Shown: piece after piece, positions 1-9,301 of the stretch
Position numbering within the stretch: position 1 is the first letter of the stretch
How the letters are laid out: each line of letters opens with the position of its first letter
DNA from: Streptomyces sp. NBC_00878
GTDB taxonomy: Bacteria; Actinomycetota; Actinomycetes; Streptomycetales; Streptomycetaceae
Assembly (NCBI RefSeq): GCF_026341515.1
Contig: NZ_JAPEOK010000001.1
Coordinates: 2,294,001 to 2,358,000, forward strand
Length of the DNA stretch: 64,000 nt
Reading direction: 5' to 3'
Translations under genes and position numbers: made by a program
Notes under the pieces: generated by a model
What the model saw: only the letters and a program-made list of their open reading frames with translations
Told to the model about the DNA's origin: nothing
Databases searched by the model: none

Positions 1-1102
1 CGGTTTCCAGTTTGAAGCCGAGATCGGTGCGCTTGAGTACCGTCCTGGCGATCGGGCGCCGCTCGGATTCGTACGTCTCCAGCAGCCACGCGGGGCTTTC
101 GTTGTTGACCACTTGCGCGAGTTTCCACGCGATGTTCACCGCGTCGCCGATGCCCAGGTTCAGGCCCTGGCCGCCGGCCGGGTTGTGGATGTGCGCGGCG
201 TCGCCGATCAGGAAGGAATTGCCGACGCGGAACTTCGCGGCGATGCGGCTGTGGAAGCGGAACATCGACGCCCATTCGATCTTCTGAAGGCGGGCGTCGA
301 CGCGGAAATAGGACTCGAACCAGCGTTGCAGGTCGCCGTGGTCCAAAGCCGCATAGGCCTGGTGCGAGGCTTCTCCGTTGTCCGTGGGCGCCCGGTGGAG
401 GTCGGGCGGCACCACACCGAAGAGGCGGCAGCGGCCACTGGCGAGCGGCAGGATGCCGACGAAGCCGCCCCGGGTGAGGTTCAGCCGCATCCCCTTGACT
501 CCGAGGTCCACGTCGAGGGTCACATCTGCCAGCATGCCGCTCTGCGCGTACGTCTCGCCGTCGAAGTCCTGGCCGAGGAAGCGGCGTACGGTGCTGCTCG
601 CGCCGTCCGCGCCGACCAGCCAGCGCGCGCTGATGGTCGACGACACCTCGCCCTTCCGCACCCGGACCCGTACGGCGTCTCCGGTGTCGACCAGTTCGTC
701 CACGGTGGACTGCCACTCCACGTCCACGGCATGCTCGGCCAGCGCGGCGACCAGCAGCCGTTCGGTCTCGGACTGCTCCAGGGCCAGGGCGAAGGGGAAC
801 CGCGTACGGTCCGCGGTGCCCTCGCCGGCCAAGGGCATCTTCCCGGCGTGGCGGCCGTTCTCGTGGATGGCCACGTGAGTGATCCGCAGCCCACGGGCCA
901 CGGCTTCGTCGGCGACTCCGAGTTGATCCAGGTGTTCGAGAGTGCGCGCGTGCACGATGGCGGCGCGTGCCTGTTCCACCGGGCCGGGCTTGCTGTCGAC
1001 GATCCGTACCCGGACCCCCTTCTGCGCCATGAGTAACGCGGCGGTCAGTCCGCTCGGACCTGCTCCTACCACGAGGACCTCGCAATCGTGTGGATCGCGC
1101 AT
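1..1102 (-). CDS. FAD-dependent monooxygenase (PheA/TfdB-like), 3' end cut by window edge
   Basis: Reading leftward from an ATG at 1102, the frame stays open to the window edge (367 codons). Residues 10-18 read LVVGAGPSG, the dinucleotide-binding GxGxxG of group A flavin hydroxylases. Around residues 298-315 FLIGDAAHIHNPAGGQGLN gives the second FAD-binding GD motif and the GGQGLN loop. The family uses NAD(P)H and O2 to hydroxylate or epoxidise aromatic or polyketide substrates. The C-terminal domain lies outside the window. It diverges from the methyltransferase at 1447 and probably belongs to the same biosynthetic group. The substrate is unknown. It does not look specifically like RebC/StaC. 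Confidence 0.9.
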   Translation of the reverse strand, partial: MRDPHDCEVLVVGAGPSGLTAALLMAQKGVRVRIVDSKPGPVEQARAAIVHARTLEHLDQLGVADEAVARGLRITHVAIHENGRHAGKMPLAGEGTADRTRFPFALALEQSETERLLVAALAEHAVDVEWQSTVDELVDTGDAVRVRVRKGEVSSTISARWLVGADGASSTVRRFLGQDFDGETYAQSGMLADVTLDVDLGVKGMRLNLTRGGFVGILPLASGRCRLFGVVPPDLHRAPTDNGEASHQAYAALDHGDLQRWFESYFRVDARLQKIEWASMFRFHSRIAAKFRVGNSFLIGDAAHIHNPAGGQGLNLGIGDAVNIAWKLAQVVNNESPAWLLETYESERRPIARTVLKRTDLGFKLET

Positions 1103-1446
1103 GAAGCCTCCTGCCTGGCGTGAGTACTAGAGGACGGGCCTGATTCGCCCCGATGCGCCGAGTATCGCGACCCTGCGGATGCGCGCACATCGTGCACGGG
1201 GAACGCCGACGCATGGTTTCTGGCCGCTGTACTCGGGACTGATTCGTCCCACGTGCAAGATCACACCCGCGAGGCGGGCGGCACCCCACGCGAGTTCGCA
1301 GGTTCTTGTGGCCGTCGCTCAACACGCGCGGTCCGTGCAGAAGGATCGGTTCCGGACCGGTTGCCCGCGTGGCAGCCACCGCGATTCGACCACCGCGATT
1401 CGACCACTGTGATTCGACCCCGCCGAGAAATGCCGAGGACGCGTTT
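1103..1446. other. Divergent intergenic/promoter region
   Basis: This 344-bp gap separates the leftward monooxygenase from the rightward methyltransferase operon and must hold both promoters. I see no credible gene in it. Its only obvious structure is the three-copy 14-bp direct repeat at 1378-1419, just upstream of the methyltransferase start. Confidence 0.6.
1378..1419. repeat. Three tandem 14-bp direct repeats upstream of methyltransferase
   Basis: Units at 1378-1391 and 1392-1405 are identical (ACCGCGATTCGACC). The third, 1406-1419, reads ACTGTGATTCGACC. They end 27 bp before the ATG at 1447, where an activator or repressor could bind. The 14-bp period differs from the 11-bp spacing of classical SARP boxes. 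A regulator-binding role is an inference. Confidence 0.6.
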
Positions 1447-2166
1447 ATGACCGAAGCTGCGCAGCCCGTGGCGACCGATCCAGAACCCTACTTCGACGAA
1501 CTCGCCGACCTGTACGAAAGGTTCACGAGCGTCCGCGACGCCGCTACCAGCCCCATTCGCTCCTGGCTGGTCGAGCATCTTGTTCCTGGCAAGCGAGCCA
1601 TCGACATCGGCTGCGGTGGCGGCAACAACTGCTTGATGCTGGCCGACCGCTACGACGAGGTCGTCGGGGTGGACATCTCGCAGCGCATGCTCGACATAGC
1701 CGCGACCAAGCCGTCCCGTGTTCCGGTGCGCTACGAGTGCCGCGGCGCCCTGGATCTCAGCCCGGACACGGACGGCACCTTCGACCTGGTGATGTCGGTC
1801 AACGCCGTCTTCCACATCGGTCCGGCCGACACCGTACTGAAGCGACTGCGTGAACTGGTTGCCCCCGGTGGGAGGTTGCTGATCATCGATGTCACCCAGC
1901 CGGATGCAGCGGGTGCGCAGCCCAGTGAGCAGAGCGCCTACGCCTTCGAAACAGCGAAGATCGTCTATGAGATATCCGGCGATGTGGAGGCCGCCGCCGA
2001 CTCGATGCGGATGATGCTGCACCCGCGCTGGCTGGAGATGAGCGCACAGCACGCGCCGCTGACGGATACGGAGTTCACTCGCGCCTACACGGCGGCGTTG
2101 CCCGGAGTCCAGATCACCAAAGACCTGGTTCCCACCATGAGCGCCGCTCTCTGGAACGCGCCGTGA
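1447..2166 (+). CDS. Class I SAM-dependent methyltransferase
   Basis: A 239-aa protein with SAM motif I at about residues 50-62 (AIDIGCGGGNN) followed by an acidic motif II (VVGVDISQRML), which places it among class I small-molecule methyltransferases. The ATG at 1447 is chosen because the recognisable family N-terminus begins there and GAGGA lies upstream; an in-frame start at 1306 would add 47 residues of non-coding character. Its stop overlaps the next gene's GTG start (GTGA, 2163-2166), indicating translational coupling. In this context it probably N- or O-methylates a product of the downstream dimer synthase and oxygenases. The substrate cannot be read from sequence. Confidence 0.88.
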   Translation: MTEAAQPVATDPEPYFDELADLYERFTSVRDAATSPIRSWLVEHLVPGKRAIDIGCGGGNNCLMLADRYDEVVGVDISQRMLDIAATKPSRVPVRYECRGALDLSPDTDGTFDLVMSVNAVFHIGPADTVLKRLRELVAPGGRLLIIDVTQPDAAGAQPSEQSAYAFETAKIVYEISGDVEAAADSMRMMLHPRWLEMSAQHAPLTDTEFTRAYTAALPGVQITKDLVPTMSAALWNAP

Positions 2167-5100
2167 GCGTCTTCGACCTTCCGAGGCTGCATTTCGCCGG
2201 GCTCGCTGTCACCAGGCTGCCGACGGGGCCCCGTGACGGCCTGCTGGACCTGACGACCAATCAAGTGCTCACGGACGACGGGCCGTTCCCTCCGGAGCGG
2301 CCGGTGCAGGAGTACTACGACTTCCTGCACAACCGGGGCGAGCGTTACGAGCCCGACGGCGAGATCACTCCGCAGGGCCGGTTCGGGACCACCAAGGGCT
2401 GGAACTTCGGCGGCAACGGGCACTTCTGGATCGACGCGAAGGTGGTCGGCCACGAAGGCGAGGCCGGACGCGTCGAGACGACGGACCCGCTGGTCGGACG
2501 CCAGCTGGACCTGTGGGGCCACTACTGCGAATACACCGCGGGCACCGCCAACCGCGCACGCGTCTTCGATGTGGATCCCTCGTCGAACTGGACCACCACC
2601 GTCATGGTGGGCCATCTCGCACTGGGTCGATCGGGCCGCTCCCACGAGGTCGGCTATCTGATGACCGGCGACGTCAACGGCATGTGCCCACCGCGCTGGC
2701 AGAACTCCGCACACATCCTCGACGTCGGAGAGCATCCGCTGTCCGCGCAGTTCCGCCGCTCCGTGGTGCACCAGTTCGTGGTGGACGCGCAGGAGGGCCT
2801 CTACTGGCTGGACGGAGCGGAAGCCTCCCCCGCGCTGACCGCCCTGCGCGCGCTCATGGACAGCGGCGCGGCCGACGGCCTCGTGGTGCAGATGGCCCTG
2901 TTCAACATGGCCACCCCCACAGCCAATGACGAGCCCGACGTGTGGAACCTGCGCGGCACGATCGCCCCGTGGCACAGCCAGGAGCTGCGCACCTACCCCG
3001 CCGGCCGGCTGCTCACCGGGCGCAGGCGCCGCTCGGCCGGCCGGTCGGCCCCGCTGCACAACCTGACCGTTCGAGTCGACGACACTCATGTGACGGCCAA
3101 CCTGATCACCGCTCTGCCCGTGGAACACCGTGCGCCCCGGAGCGGTCCCGGCCCCGCCCACCGTCTCGGAGCCTTCGCCGACCTCGGAGACCTGGAACTG
3201 CGCACCGCCTCCGGCACGTTGCTGGCGACCATCCCCGGCAGTGCCTACCTCGACGGGAACTACTCCCTGACCAGCGGCGTGCTCACCGTGCCCCGCGTGG
3301 ACGGCGGCACCGGCAATCCGAGCGAGGCACTGCGCGTGACCTCCACGGAGGGCACCACACTCCTCGACGAGGAGGAGACGGTCGTCCAGTCGGACGAGGC
3401 GTGTCTGTTCCTGGAGCACCCCAACGCGCGGACCGGCGAGGACTTCGCCGTGGAGATTCCGCTGCGCTCGTATGTGCGCGGCGAGCCCGCCAGGGTGGAC
3501 GCCATCCAGGTCCGGCAGTTCTTCAACCCGCGTGGCCTGCCGCTGGACGAGGCCGCCCGGTCCCCCGACGCCCGTCCGGACGACGTCCACATCGTGTCCT
3601 TCCTGCGGCCCGGCAGGCAGGACTGCGCCACCCGATGCGTCACCTCGACCGACGAGCACGGCCACGGCAAGGTCACCGTCAAGGGAGCGCGCGGCGGCGC
3701 CACCAGGGTGCTGCTGCTGCCCGAGGGCGAGCAGTTGCCGGCGGACCCCGACCTGCCCGGGTCGGCGGCACCGGCCTACGACAACGACGACGAGCTGGGG
3801 TACTGGTCGGGGGTGGGGTCACTCGCCATCCGGGTGCTGCCCGACCACTGGTATCTCGACGAGTTGCCGGACAGCGAGATCACGTTCCAGACGGTCTACA
3901 ACGAACTGCTCGCCTACTACGAACTGAAGTACTCGTTCATGCGCTCGGAAGTGCTGAGTCTGGCCGACGAGTTCAAGGTCGAGCCCTACGCGCGGCTGAT
4001 CTGGCACGTCAGCGACTCCAAGCACAAGGACAAGACCTTCTACATGCCGCCCACGCGCGATATGAGCGCACCTCAGACCAGGCTGCTGTTGCGGTACCTG
4101 CTGGCCGACGAGGCAAAGCGGCAGACACCGCCGAGGCTGGTGCCGCACGAACCCAAGTCCGGCCTGATCACCACCCGGGACGAGCTCCTGGACGCGCTGC
4201 ACCATGCGGCACGCATCGAGCTGGCCACCATGATCCAGTACCTGTACGCGGCCTACTCCATCCCCATCCATGGTGCCGCCCGGCACTACGTGGCCAGCGG
4301 CGAATGGACCGAGGAGCAGCTCCAAATCGCCTGCGGCGAGGGCACCCACACCCTGCGAGGCGGCATCCGGGGCAGTCTGATGAACGTGGCCAGGGAGGAG
4401 ATGATGCACTTCCTGGCGATCAACAACATCATCATGGCCATGGGCAGGCCGTTCTTCGTGCCACCGCTGGACTTCGGTGAGTTCAACCGGCAGACCTCCG
4501 TACCGCTGGAGTTCTCGCTGGAGCCCTTCAGCCTTGCCAGTGTGCAGCGGTTCGTGGCGCTGGAGCAGCCGCACGATCTCGCGCCGGAGGTGGCGGGCAA
4601 CGACCACGCGGCCCGCACACCCGACGGCGAGCCCTACCCGTACAGCTCGCTGAGCGAGTTGTACGCGGCGATCCGCGAGGGCATCCCGCGGGTGCCCGGG
4701 GCGTTCCTCGTCAAGAAGGGACGGGGTGGCGGAGCGCACCATCTGTTCATGCGTGAGTCCGTCAACGCCGTGCATCCGGACTATCAGCTGGAAGTCGACG
4801 ATGTCGCCAGCGCGGTATTCGCCATCGACTTCGTCACCGAGCACGGCGAGGGCGGCTCCATCCCCTCGGTGCTGCCCGAAGAGGAATCCCATTTCGACAC
4901 GTTCCTGCGTATCTCCGAACTGCTGGTGAACGAACGGGCCTTGGGGCCGACAGGGCGGCGCATTCCCTGGAACCCGGCCTATCCGGTGGTGCGCAATCCC
5001 ACGCTCGCATCCCACAGTCCGGGAAATACTCTCGTCACCCATGAACCCGCGCGGCTGGCCATGACGGTGTTCAACCGCTCGTACTTCATCGCCATGCAGC

Positions 5101-5441
5101 TGATGGTGCAGCACTTCGGCTACAGCCCGGACAAGAACCTGCGCCGGTCCCGGCTGATGAACTGGGCGTTGGACGTTATGACCGGAGTGCTGCGACCGGT
5201 CGGTGAACTGATCGTGACCCTGCCCGCGGGCCGCCCGGGCCGAACGGCCGGCCCCTCCTTCGAATTGGGCAAGGCACCCGAATACATCTCCCGGCCCGAT
5301 GTGGCCACGGAGTGGATGGCACGCGAGTTGCACGAGATCGCCCAACTGGCCCGTAAGTGCACCGGCCTGACCCCGACCGTGGCGGATTTGCTCGCATTCA
5401 TCGGCGACCAGCTCCGCGCGACAGACCCCCAGGATCTGTGA
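2163..5441 (+). CDS. RebD/StaD/VioB-like tryptophan-dimer (chromopyrrolic acid type) synthase homologue
   Basis: A 1092-aa protein, close in size to VioB (about 1000 aa) and RebD/StaD. The N-terminus (MSVFDLPRLHFAGLA), the block around residues 120-135 (LWGHYCEYT) and the C-terminal RSRLMNWALDVMTGVLRP near residue 995 follow VioB from memory. A ferritin-like domain begins near residue 674 (ELATMIQYLYAAYSIP) and has an AREEMMH helix near 742. In known systems these enzymes couple two indole-3-pyruvate imines made by an L-Trp oxidase (RebO, StaO, VioA). The GTG start overlaps the preceding stop, and the stop overlaps the next ATG (TGATG). No oxidase gene is visible here, so a different substrate or a distant partner is possible. 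Confidence 0.87.
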   Translation: MSVFDLPRLHFAGLAVTRLPTGPRDGLLDLTTNQVLTDDGPFPPERPVQEYYDFLHNRGERYEPDGEITPQGRFGTTKGWNFGGNGHFWIDAKVVGHEGEAGRVETTDPLVGRQLDLWGHYCEYTAGTANRARVFDVDPSSNWTTTVMVGHLALGRSGRSHEVGYLMTGDVNGMCPPRWQNSAHILDVGEHPLSAQFRRSVVHQFVVDAQEGLYWLDGAEASPALTALRALMDSGAADGLVVQMALFNMATPTANDEPDVWNLRGTIAPWHSQELRTYPAGRLLTGRRRRSAGRSAPLHNLTVRVDDTHVTANLITALPVEHRAPRSGPGPAHRLGAFADLGDLELRTASGTLLATIPGSAYLDGNYSLTSGVLTVPRVDGGTGNPSEALRVTSTEGTTLLDEEETVVQSDEACLFLEHPNARTGEDFAVEIPLRSYVRGEPARVDAIQVRQFFNPRGLPLDEAARSPDARPDDVHIVSFLRPGRQDCATRCVTSTDEHGHGKVTVKGARGGATRVLLLPEGEQLPADPDLPGSAAPAYDNDDELGYWSGVGSLAIRVLPDHWYLDELPDSEITFQTVYNELLAYYELKYSFMRSEVLSLADEFKVEPYARLIWHVSDSKHKDKTFYMPPTRDMSAPQTRLLLRYLLADEAKRQTPPRLVPHEPKSGLITTRDELLDALHHAARIELATMIQYLYAAYSIPIHGAARHYVASGEWTEEQLQIACGEGTHTLRGGIRGSLMNVAREEMMHFLAINNIIMAMGRPFFVPPLDFGEFNRQTSVPLEFSLEPFSLASVQRFVALEQPHDLAPEVAGNDHAARTPDGEPYPYSSLSELYAAIREGIPRVPGAFLVKKGRGGGAHHLFMRESVNAVHPDYQLEVDDVASAVFAIDFVTEHGEGGSIPSVLPEEESHFDTFLRISELLVNERALGPTGRRIPWNPAYPVVRNPTLASHSPGNTLVTHEPARLAMTVFNRSYFIAMQLMVQHFGYSPDKNLRRSRLMNWALDVMTGVLRPVGELIVTLPAGRPGRTAGPSFELGKAPEYISRPDVATEWMARELHEIAQLARKCTGLTPTVADLLAFIGDQLRATDPQDL

Positions 5442-6748
5442 TGGCTTCGGAAACACTGGACACAACGGTGTGCGTGGTCGGCGGCGGGCCCGCCGGCGCG
5501 ATGCTGGGTCTGCTGCTCGCCCGCAGCGGGGTGGACGTGGTGGTCCTGGAGAAACACGCGGATTTCCACCGCGACTTCCGGGGCGACACGGTGCACCCGG
5601 CGACGCTTCAGATACTCGACGAGGTCGGCCTGGTGGAGAAGTTCCACGAGCTGCCGCATCAAAAGGTTTCCACGATCGGTGTGGTGCAGGACGGCAAACG
5701 CATCAACATCGCGGATTTCAGCAAGTTGAAGGTGCCCTACCCGTATATGGCGTTCGTGCCGCAGTGGGACTTCCTCGATCTCATCACCGCGGAGGCGGCA
5801 GCCCGTTACCCCTCTTTCCGGCTCCTCATGTGCTCCGAGGCGCTGGGCGTGATACGCGAGAACGGCAGGGTCGCCGGAGTCAGGGTGCGCCGGGAGGAAG
5901 GCGAGTTGGAGGTGCGCAGCACGTTGGTGGTGGCCGCCGACGGCAGGCACTCCGCCATCCGCGAGGACATCGGTGCGAAGCCGCGGTTGATCGGCGCCTC
6001 CCTCGATGTGATCTTCTTCCGGATCTCCCGCCGGGAAAGTGATCCGGACGAAGGCATTTGTGTCCGGATCGGCAATGGAAAGATCTTCGGGGCGACCGAC
6101 CGCAGGACCTACTGGCAGATGTCCTATGAGACCGGCAAAGGCGGTCTGGAGGACATCCGCAGAAGAGGGCTTGCCGCCTTCCGCGCCGATCTCGCCGCGC
6201 TCGTACCGTTCCTGGCCGACCGCGTGCACGAGGTGGCTTCGATGGACGACCTGAGTCTGCTGGAGGCGCGGATCGACCGGCTGGAGCAGTGGCACGCTCC
6301 GGGCCTGCTGTTCATCGGCGACGCCGCACACGCGATGTCACCGGTCGCCGGATTCGGGGTGAACCTCGCCGTCCAGGACGCCGTGGCCACCTCCAACGCG
6401 CTGACCGGCGCCCTGCTGCACAGCCAAGGCACGGGTGCGGCCTTCGACGACACGCTCCTGGCCAAGGTGCGCCGACGTCGGCGGCTGACCACCGCGCTCT
6501 CCCAGGGACTGCAGCGCGGAACACAGAAGTTCGGCATCGACAGCGCCCTGAAGGGTTCGGGTCAGCCGCCGGCACCGAAGATCTTCGAGCGCTTCGGCCC
6601 CGCGCAGAAGCTGATGAGCCGTGTCATCGGACTCGGCTTTCGGCAGGAGCACGTCCGCACCCCGGAAGCCGACCGGCAGCGGCCGCCTTCCCCACCGTGG
6701 TCCGCGTTCACCCCGCAGGCCAAGCCCGATGAGGAGCACCAGTCATGA
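5441..6748 (+). CDS. FAD-dependent aromatic monooxygenase
   Basis: A 435-aa flavoprotein monooxygenase. Residues 11-20 carry VVGGGPAGAM (FAD GxGxxG), and near residue 292 GDAAHAMSPVAGFGVNLA supplies the second FAD motif. A charged loop EKHADFHRDFRGDTVHP follows the first strand, as in PHBH-fold hydroxylases. The ATG at 5441 overlaps the preceding TGA by one base, and its own TGA overlaps the O-methyltransferase ATG. It sits where indolocarbazole and violacein clusters place RebC, StaC, VioC or VioD and would tailor the dimer-synthase product. It is shorter than RebC/StaC (over 500 aa), so a specific orthology is not claimed. Confidence 0.9.
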   Translation: MASETLDTTVCVVGGGPAGAMLGLLLARSGVDVVVLEKHADFHRDFRGDTVHPATLQILDEVGLVEKFHELPHQKVSTIGVVQDGKRINIADFSKLKVPYPYMAFVPQWDFLDLITAEAAARYPSFRLLMCSEALGVIRENGRVAGVRVRREEGELEVRSTLVVAADGRHSAIREDIGAKPRLIGASLDVIFFRISRRESDPDEGICVRIGNGKIFGATDRRTYWQMSYETGKGGLEDIRRRGLAAFRADLAALVPFLADRVHEVASMDDLSLLEARIDRLEQWHAPGLLFIGDAAHAMSPVAGFGVNLAVQDAVATSNALTGALLHSQGTGAAFDDTLLAKVRRRRRLTTALSQGLQRGTQKFGIDSALKGSGQPPAPKIFERFGPAQKLMSRVIGLGFRQEHVRTPEADRQRPPSPPWSAFTPQAKPDEEHQS

Positions 6749-7797
6749 CATCCGACGTCACCGCCGGGGAACCGTCCGAGGCCCAGCAGCAGGCCATGCA
6801 GAGCACCGCCCAGATGATGTCCATGATCACTGGGTACTGGGTCACCCAGATCCTGCGCACGGCGGCGGAGCTGGGCGTGGCCGACCATCTCGCTCAACGT
6901 CCGCTGACCGCCGCGGAGTTGGCCGAAATCGTGGGCAGCGATCCCGAGGCGACCTTCCGGTTCCTCCGGGCCTGCGCCGCACTCGGCCTGGCAACACCGG
7001 ACGACGAGCTCCGTTTCACCAGCACGCCGCTACTGGACACGCTCCGCACGGGCGTGCCGCACTCGCTGCGCGACATCGCGCTGGTGCATGGCTCGCCGGG
7101 GCACTGGCTGCCCTGGGCGCATCTCCCGGAGGCTGTGCGCGCGGGAAAGCCACAGACCGAGATCGCGCTCGGCATGGACATCTGGGATCACTTCGCGGCC
7201 AACCCGACGGAGGGCGACCGCTTCTTCTCGTCGATGACGGAACTGACGGCCGGGTTGTCCACGGAGGTGGCTCAGCTGATCGACACCAGTGACGTCACGG
7301 TGGCGGTGGACGTCGGAGGCGCCAACGGCTCCTTGCTGCATGCCCTGATGGGCGCCGACGACGCGTTACGAGGGGTGGTTCTGGACCTGCCCGGCATCGA
7401 GGAGTCCGCCCGTGCCGAGGCGGAGAAGGTCGGTCTGAGTGACCGGATCACGGTGGTGGGCGGTTCCTTCTTCGACTCCGTACCGCAGGGCGATCTGCTG
7501 CTGCTCAAGGCCGTACTGCACAACTGGGACGACGAGGCCTGCGTGAACATCCTGCGCAAGTGCCGGGAAGCCCTCAATCCCGGTGGCCGGGTCGTCGTGG
7601 TGGAGATGCCGCTCGGCCCGGTCGGAGCGCCGGGGTTCGCTCCACTGCTGGACCTCAACATGCTGGCCGTGCTACCCGGCCGGGAACGCGAACTCAGCCA
7701 CTACGAGGCCCTGTTCACCGCCGCCGGTCTGCGTGGCACGAAGGTGACGCCCACCAGTTCGCCGCAATGCCTGATCGAGGCCGTCGTCGGCCCGTGA
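6745..7797 (+). CDS. O-methyltransferase (hydroxyneurosporene/DnrK-type)
   Basis: A 350-aa enzyme with an N-terminal dimerisation/winged-helix region (SMITGYWVTQILRTAAELG) and a class I SAM fold. Motif I is VDVGGANGS at about residue 187, and the catalytic histidine is H259 in KAVLHNWDDE. This family methylates phenolic or enol hydroxyls of aromatic natural products using SAM. The start overlaps the upstream stop (ATGA), so it is co-translated with the flavoprotein. Codon 208 (7366-7368) is a TTA, making the gene dependent on the bldA leucyl-tRNA. The acceptor is probably the oxygenated dimer-synthase product (inference). Confidence 0.9.
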   Translation: MTSDVTAGEPSEAQQQAMQSTAQMMSMITGYWVTQILRTAAELGVADHLAQRPLTAAELAEIVGSDPEATFRFLRACAALGLATPDDELRFTSTPLLDTLRTGVPHSLRDIALVHGSPGHWLPWAHLPEAVRAGKPQTEIALGMDIWDHFAANPTEGDRFFSSMTELTAGLSTEVAQLIDTSDVTVAVDVGGANGSLLHALMGADDALRGVVLDLPGIEESARAEAEKVGLSDRITVVGGSFFDSVPQGDLLLLKAVLHNWDDEACVNILRKCREALNPGGRVVVVEMPLGPVGAPGFAPLLDLNMLAVLPGRERELSHYEALFTAAGLRGTKVTPTSSPQCLIEAVVGP

Positions 7798-7884
7798 CGT
7801 CGGCAACCCGGTCTACCTACCAGCCCGTTCTGCTGCGCACCCGACGTCATGGGCCGAAGCGCGACGGGCGGAGAGACGGACTGT

Positions 7885-9192
7885 ATGACGACGGACCAAA
7901 CCATCTCGCTCCTCACAGGTCTCGCCATCATGGTGCTCCTGGCACGGCTGCTCGGTGCGCTGGCCCGACGCCTGGGCCAGCCCGCGGTGATCGGCGAAGT
8001 CCTCGCCGGTATCGCGCTGGGGCCGACCCTCTTGCACGGCGCGATCTCGGACGCTCTCTTCCCCGCCGCCACGCGCCCCCTGCTCAGTGCCCTGGCCGCG
8101 ATCGGCGTCATCATCTTCATGTTCCTCGTCGGACTCGAGTGGGACGCGTCCTTGATTCAGGGGAGCGGTGCCATCGCCCCCAGCGTCTCGTTCGGCTCGA
8201 TCCTGCTGCCCTTCGGCCTCGGCGCGGTGCTGGCCTTGTATCTCATGGACGACCACGGCACCGGCAACAAGACGGCGTTCATGCTCTTCATGGGCATCGC
8301 CATGTCGATCACCGCGTTCCCGGTGCTGGCCCGGATTCTCGCCGACCGGGGCATGACCCGTACTCCGCTGGGCGCGGTGGCGCTGGCCTGTGCGTCGATC
8401 GACGACGTCCTCGCCTGGTCCCTGCTCGCCGCGGTGGTGGCCCTCAACGATGCGGCGGGCCCCGACCAGTGGCGGATCCTGCTCGCCGTCCCGTACGTCC
8501 TCGGCATGCTGTTCGTCCTGCGTCCCGCATTACGGCGGATGGCGGACCGTCACGTATCGCTTCGGCTCACCCCGACCGTGTTCGCGTGCATTTTCGCCGG
8601 TCTGCTGCTGTCCGCCGCCGCCACCGAATGGCTGGGCCTGCACTACATCTTCGGTGCTTTCCTCTTCGGCGTCGTCCTGCCGCGCTCCGGCACCCAGCGG
8701 CTCCGCGGTGAAGTGCACGACCGCCTCGGCCAGATGAGCGGCACGCTGCTGTTGCCGGTGTTCTTCCTGGTCGCCGGTTTGCAGGTCAATCTGTCCGGAC
8801 TCGACGCCCGCGGGCTCGGTGACCTGGGGCTCATTCTGCTGGCCGCGGTGAGCGGCAAGTTCATCGGCGCCTTCGCCGCCGCCCGGCTGAACCGGATGCC
8901 CGTCCGGCAGTCCGCCGCGCTGGCCACGCTGATGAACACGCGCGGTCTCACCGAACTCATCGTCCTGAACGTGGGTCTGCAACTGGGCTTCATCCAGCAG
9001 GAGCTCTATTCGCTCATGGTGGTCATGGCCGTGGTGACGACCGCGATGGCGGGTCCGCTGCTGACCTGGATACTGGGACGACCGACCGGCAACGACCCCA
9101 CAGATCCGGACGCCGACGGTGCCAAGGACGCCACCGACACCGCCGAGGCCGCCAACGCCTCCGAACGTGTGGCAGGCCGTCACCCCAAGTAG
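7885..9192 (+). CDS. CPA2-family cation/proton antiporter
   Basis: A 435-aa membrane protein with about a dozen hydrophobic helices and CPA2 signatures (QPAVIGEVLAGIALGP near the N-terminus, then HYIFGAFLFGVVLPRSG). ATG 7885 is preferred over an in-frame ATG at 7849 because GGAGAGA lies 8 bp upstream. Similar antiporters occur in natural-product clusters; rebeccamycin rebU is one I recall. Together with the neighbouring LuxR-type regulator this supports a bisindole-like cluster and suggests export or self-protection. Codon 216 (8530-8532) is TTA. The 87-bp gap after the O-methyltransferase is short enough for co-transcription. Confidence 0.88.
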   Translation: MTTDQTISLLTGLAIMVLLARLLGALARRLGQPAVIGEVLAGIALGPTLLHGAISDALFPAATRPLLSALAAIGVIIFMFLVGLEWDASLIQGSGAIAPSVSFGSILLPFGLGAVLALYLMDDHGTGNKTAFMLFMGIAMSITAFPVLARILADRGMTRTPLGAVALACASIDDVLAWSLLAAVVALNDAAGPDQWRILLAVPYVLGMLFVLRPALRRMADRHVSLRLTPTVFACIFAGLLLSAAATEWLGLHYIFGAFLFGVVLPRSGTQRLRGEVHDRLGQMSGTLLLPVFFLVAGLQVNLSGLDARGLGDLGLILLAAVSGKFIGAFAAARLNRMPVRQSAALATLMNTRGLTELIVLNVGLQLGFIQQELYSLMVVMAVVTTAMAGPLLTWILGRPTGNDPTDPDADGAKDATDTAEAANASERVAGRHPK

Positions 9193-9207
9193 AGGCGATC
9201 GCATCTC

Positions 9208-9238
9208 GGAAGTGCCTTGCGGGTAGCAAGGCACTTCT
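9208..9238. terminator. Bidirectional terminator hairpin
   Basis: A perfect 13-bp stem with loop GGGTA lies between two convergent genes (antiporter and LAL regulator). The left arm begins GGAAGTGCCTTGC and the right arm is its exact complement. Confidence 0.8.
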
Positions 9239-9301
9239 CCGTCGGCGCGGCGGCCCGGCAGACCACATGTGTGGTGCGTTCCGCTCCGCCGGCCGCCCAG
9301 G

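Noticed and set aside
1..1102. Assignment of the left-edge flavoprotein as RebC/StaC
   Set aside because: It shares general group A flavin-monooxygenase motifs, but the sequence between them does not follow RebC as I remember it. It is left as a generic monooxygenase.
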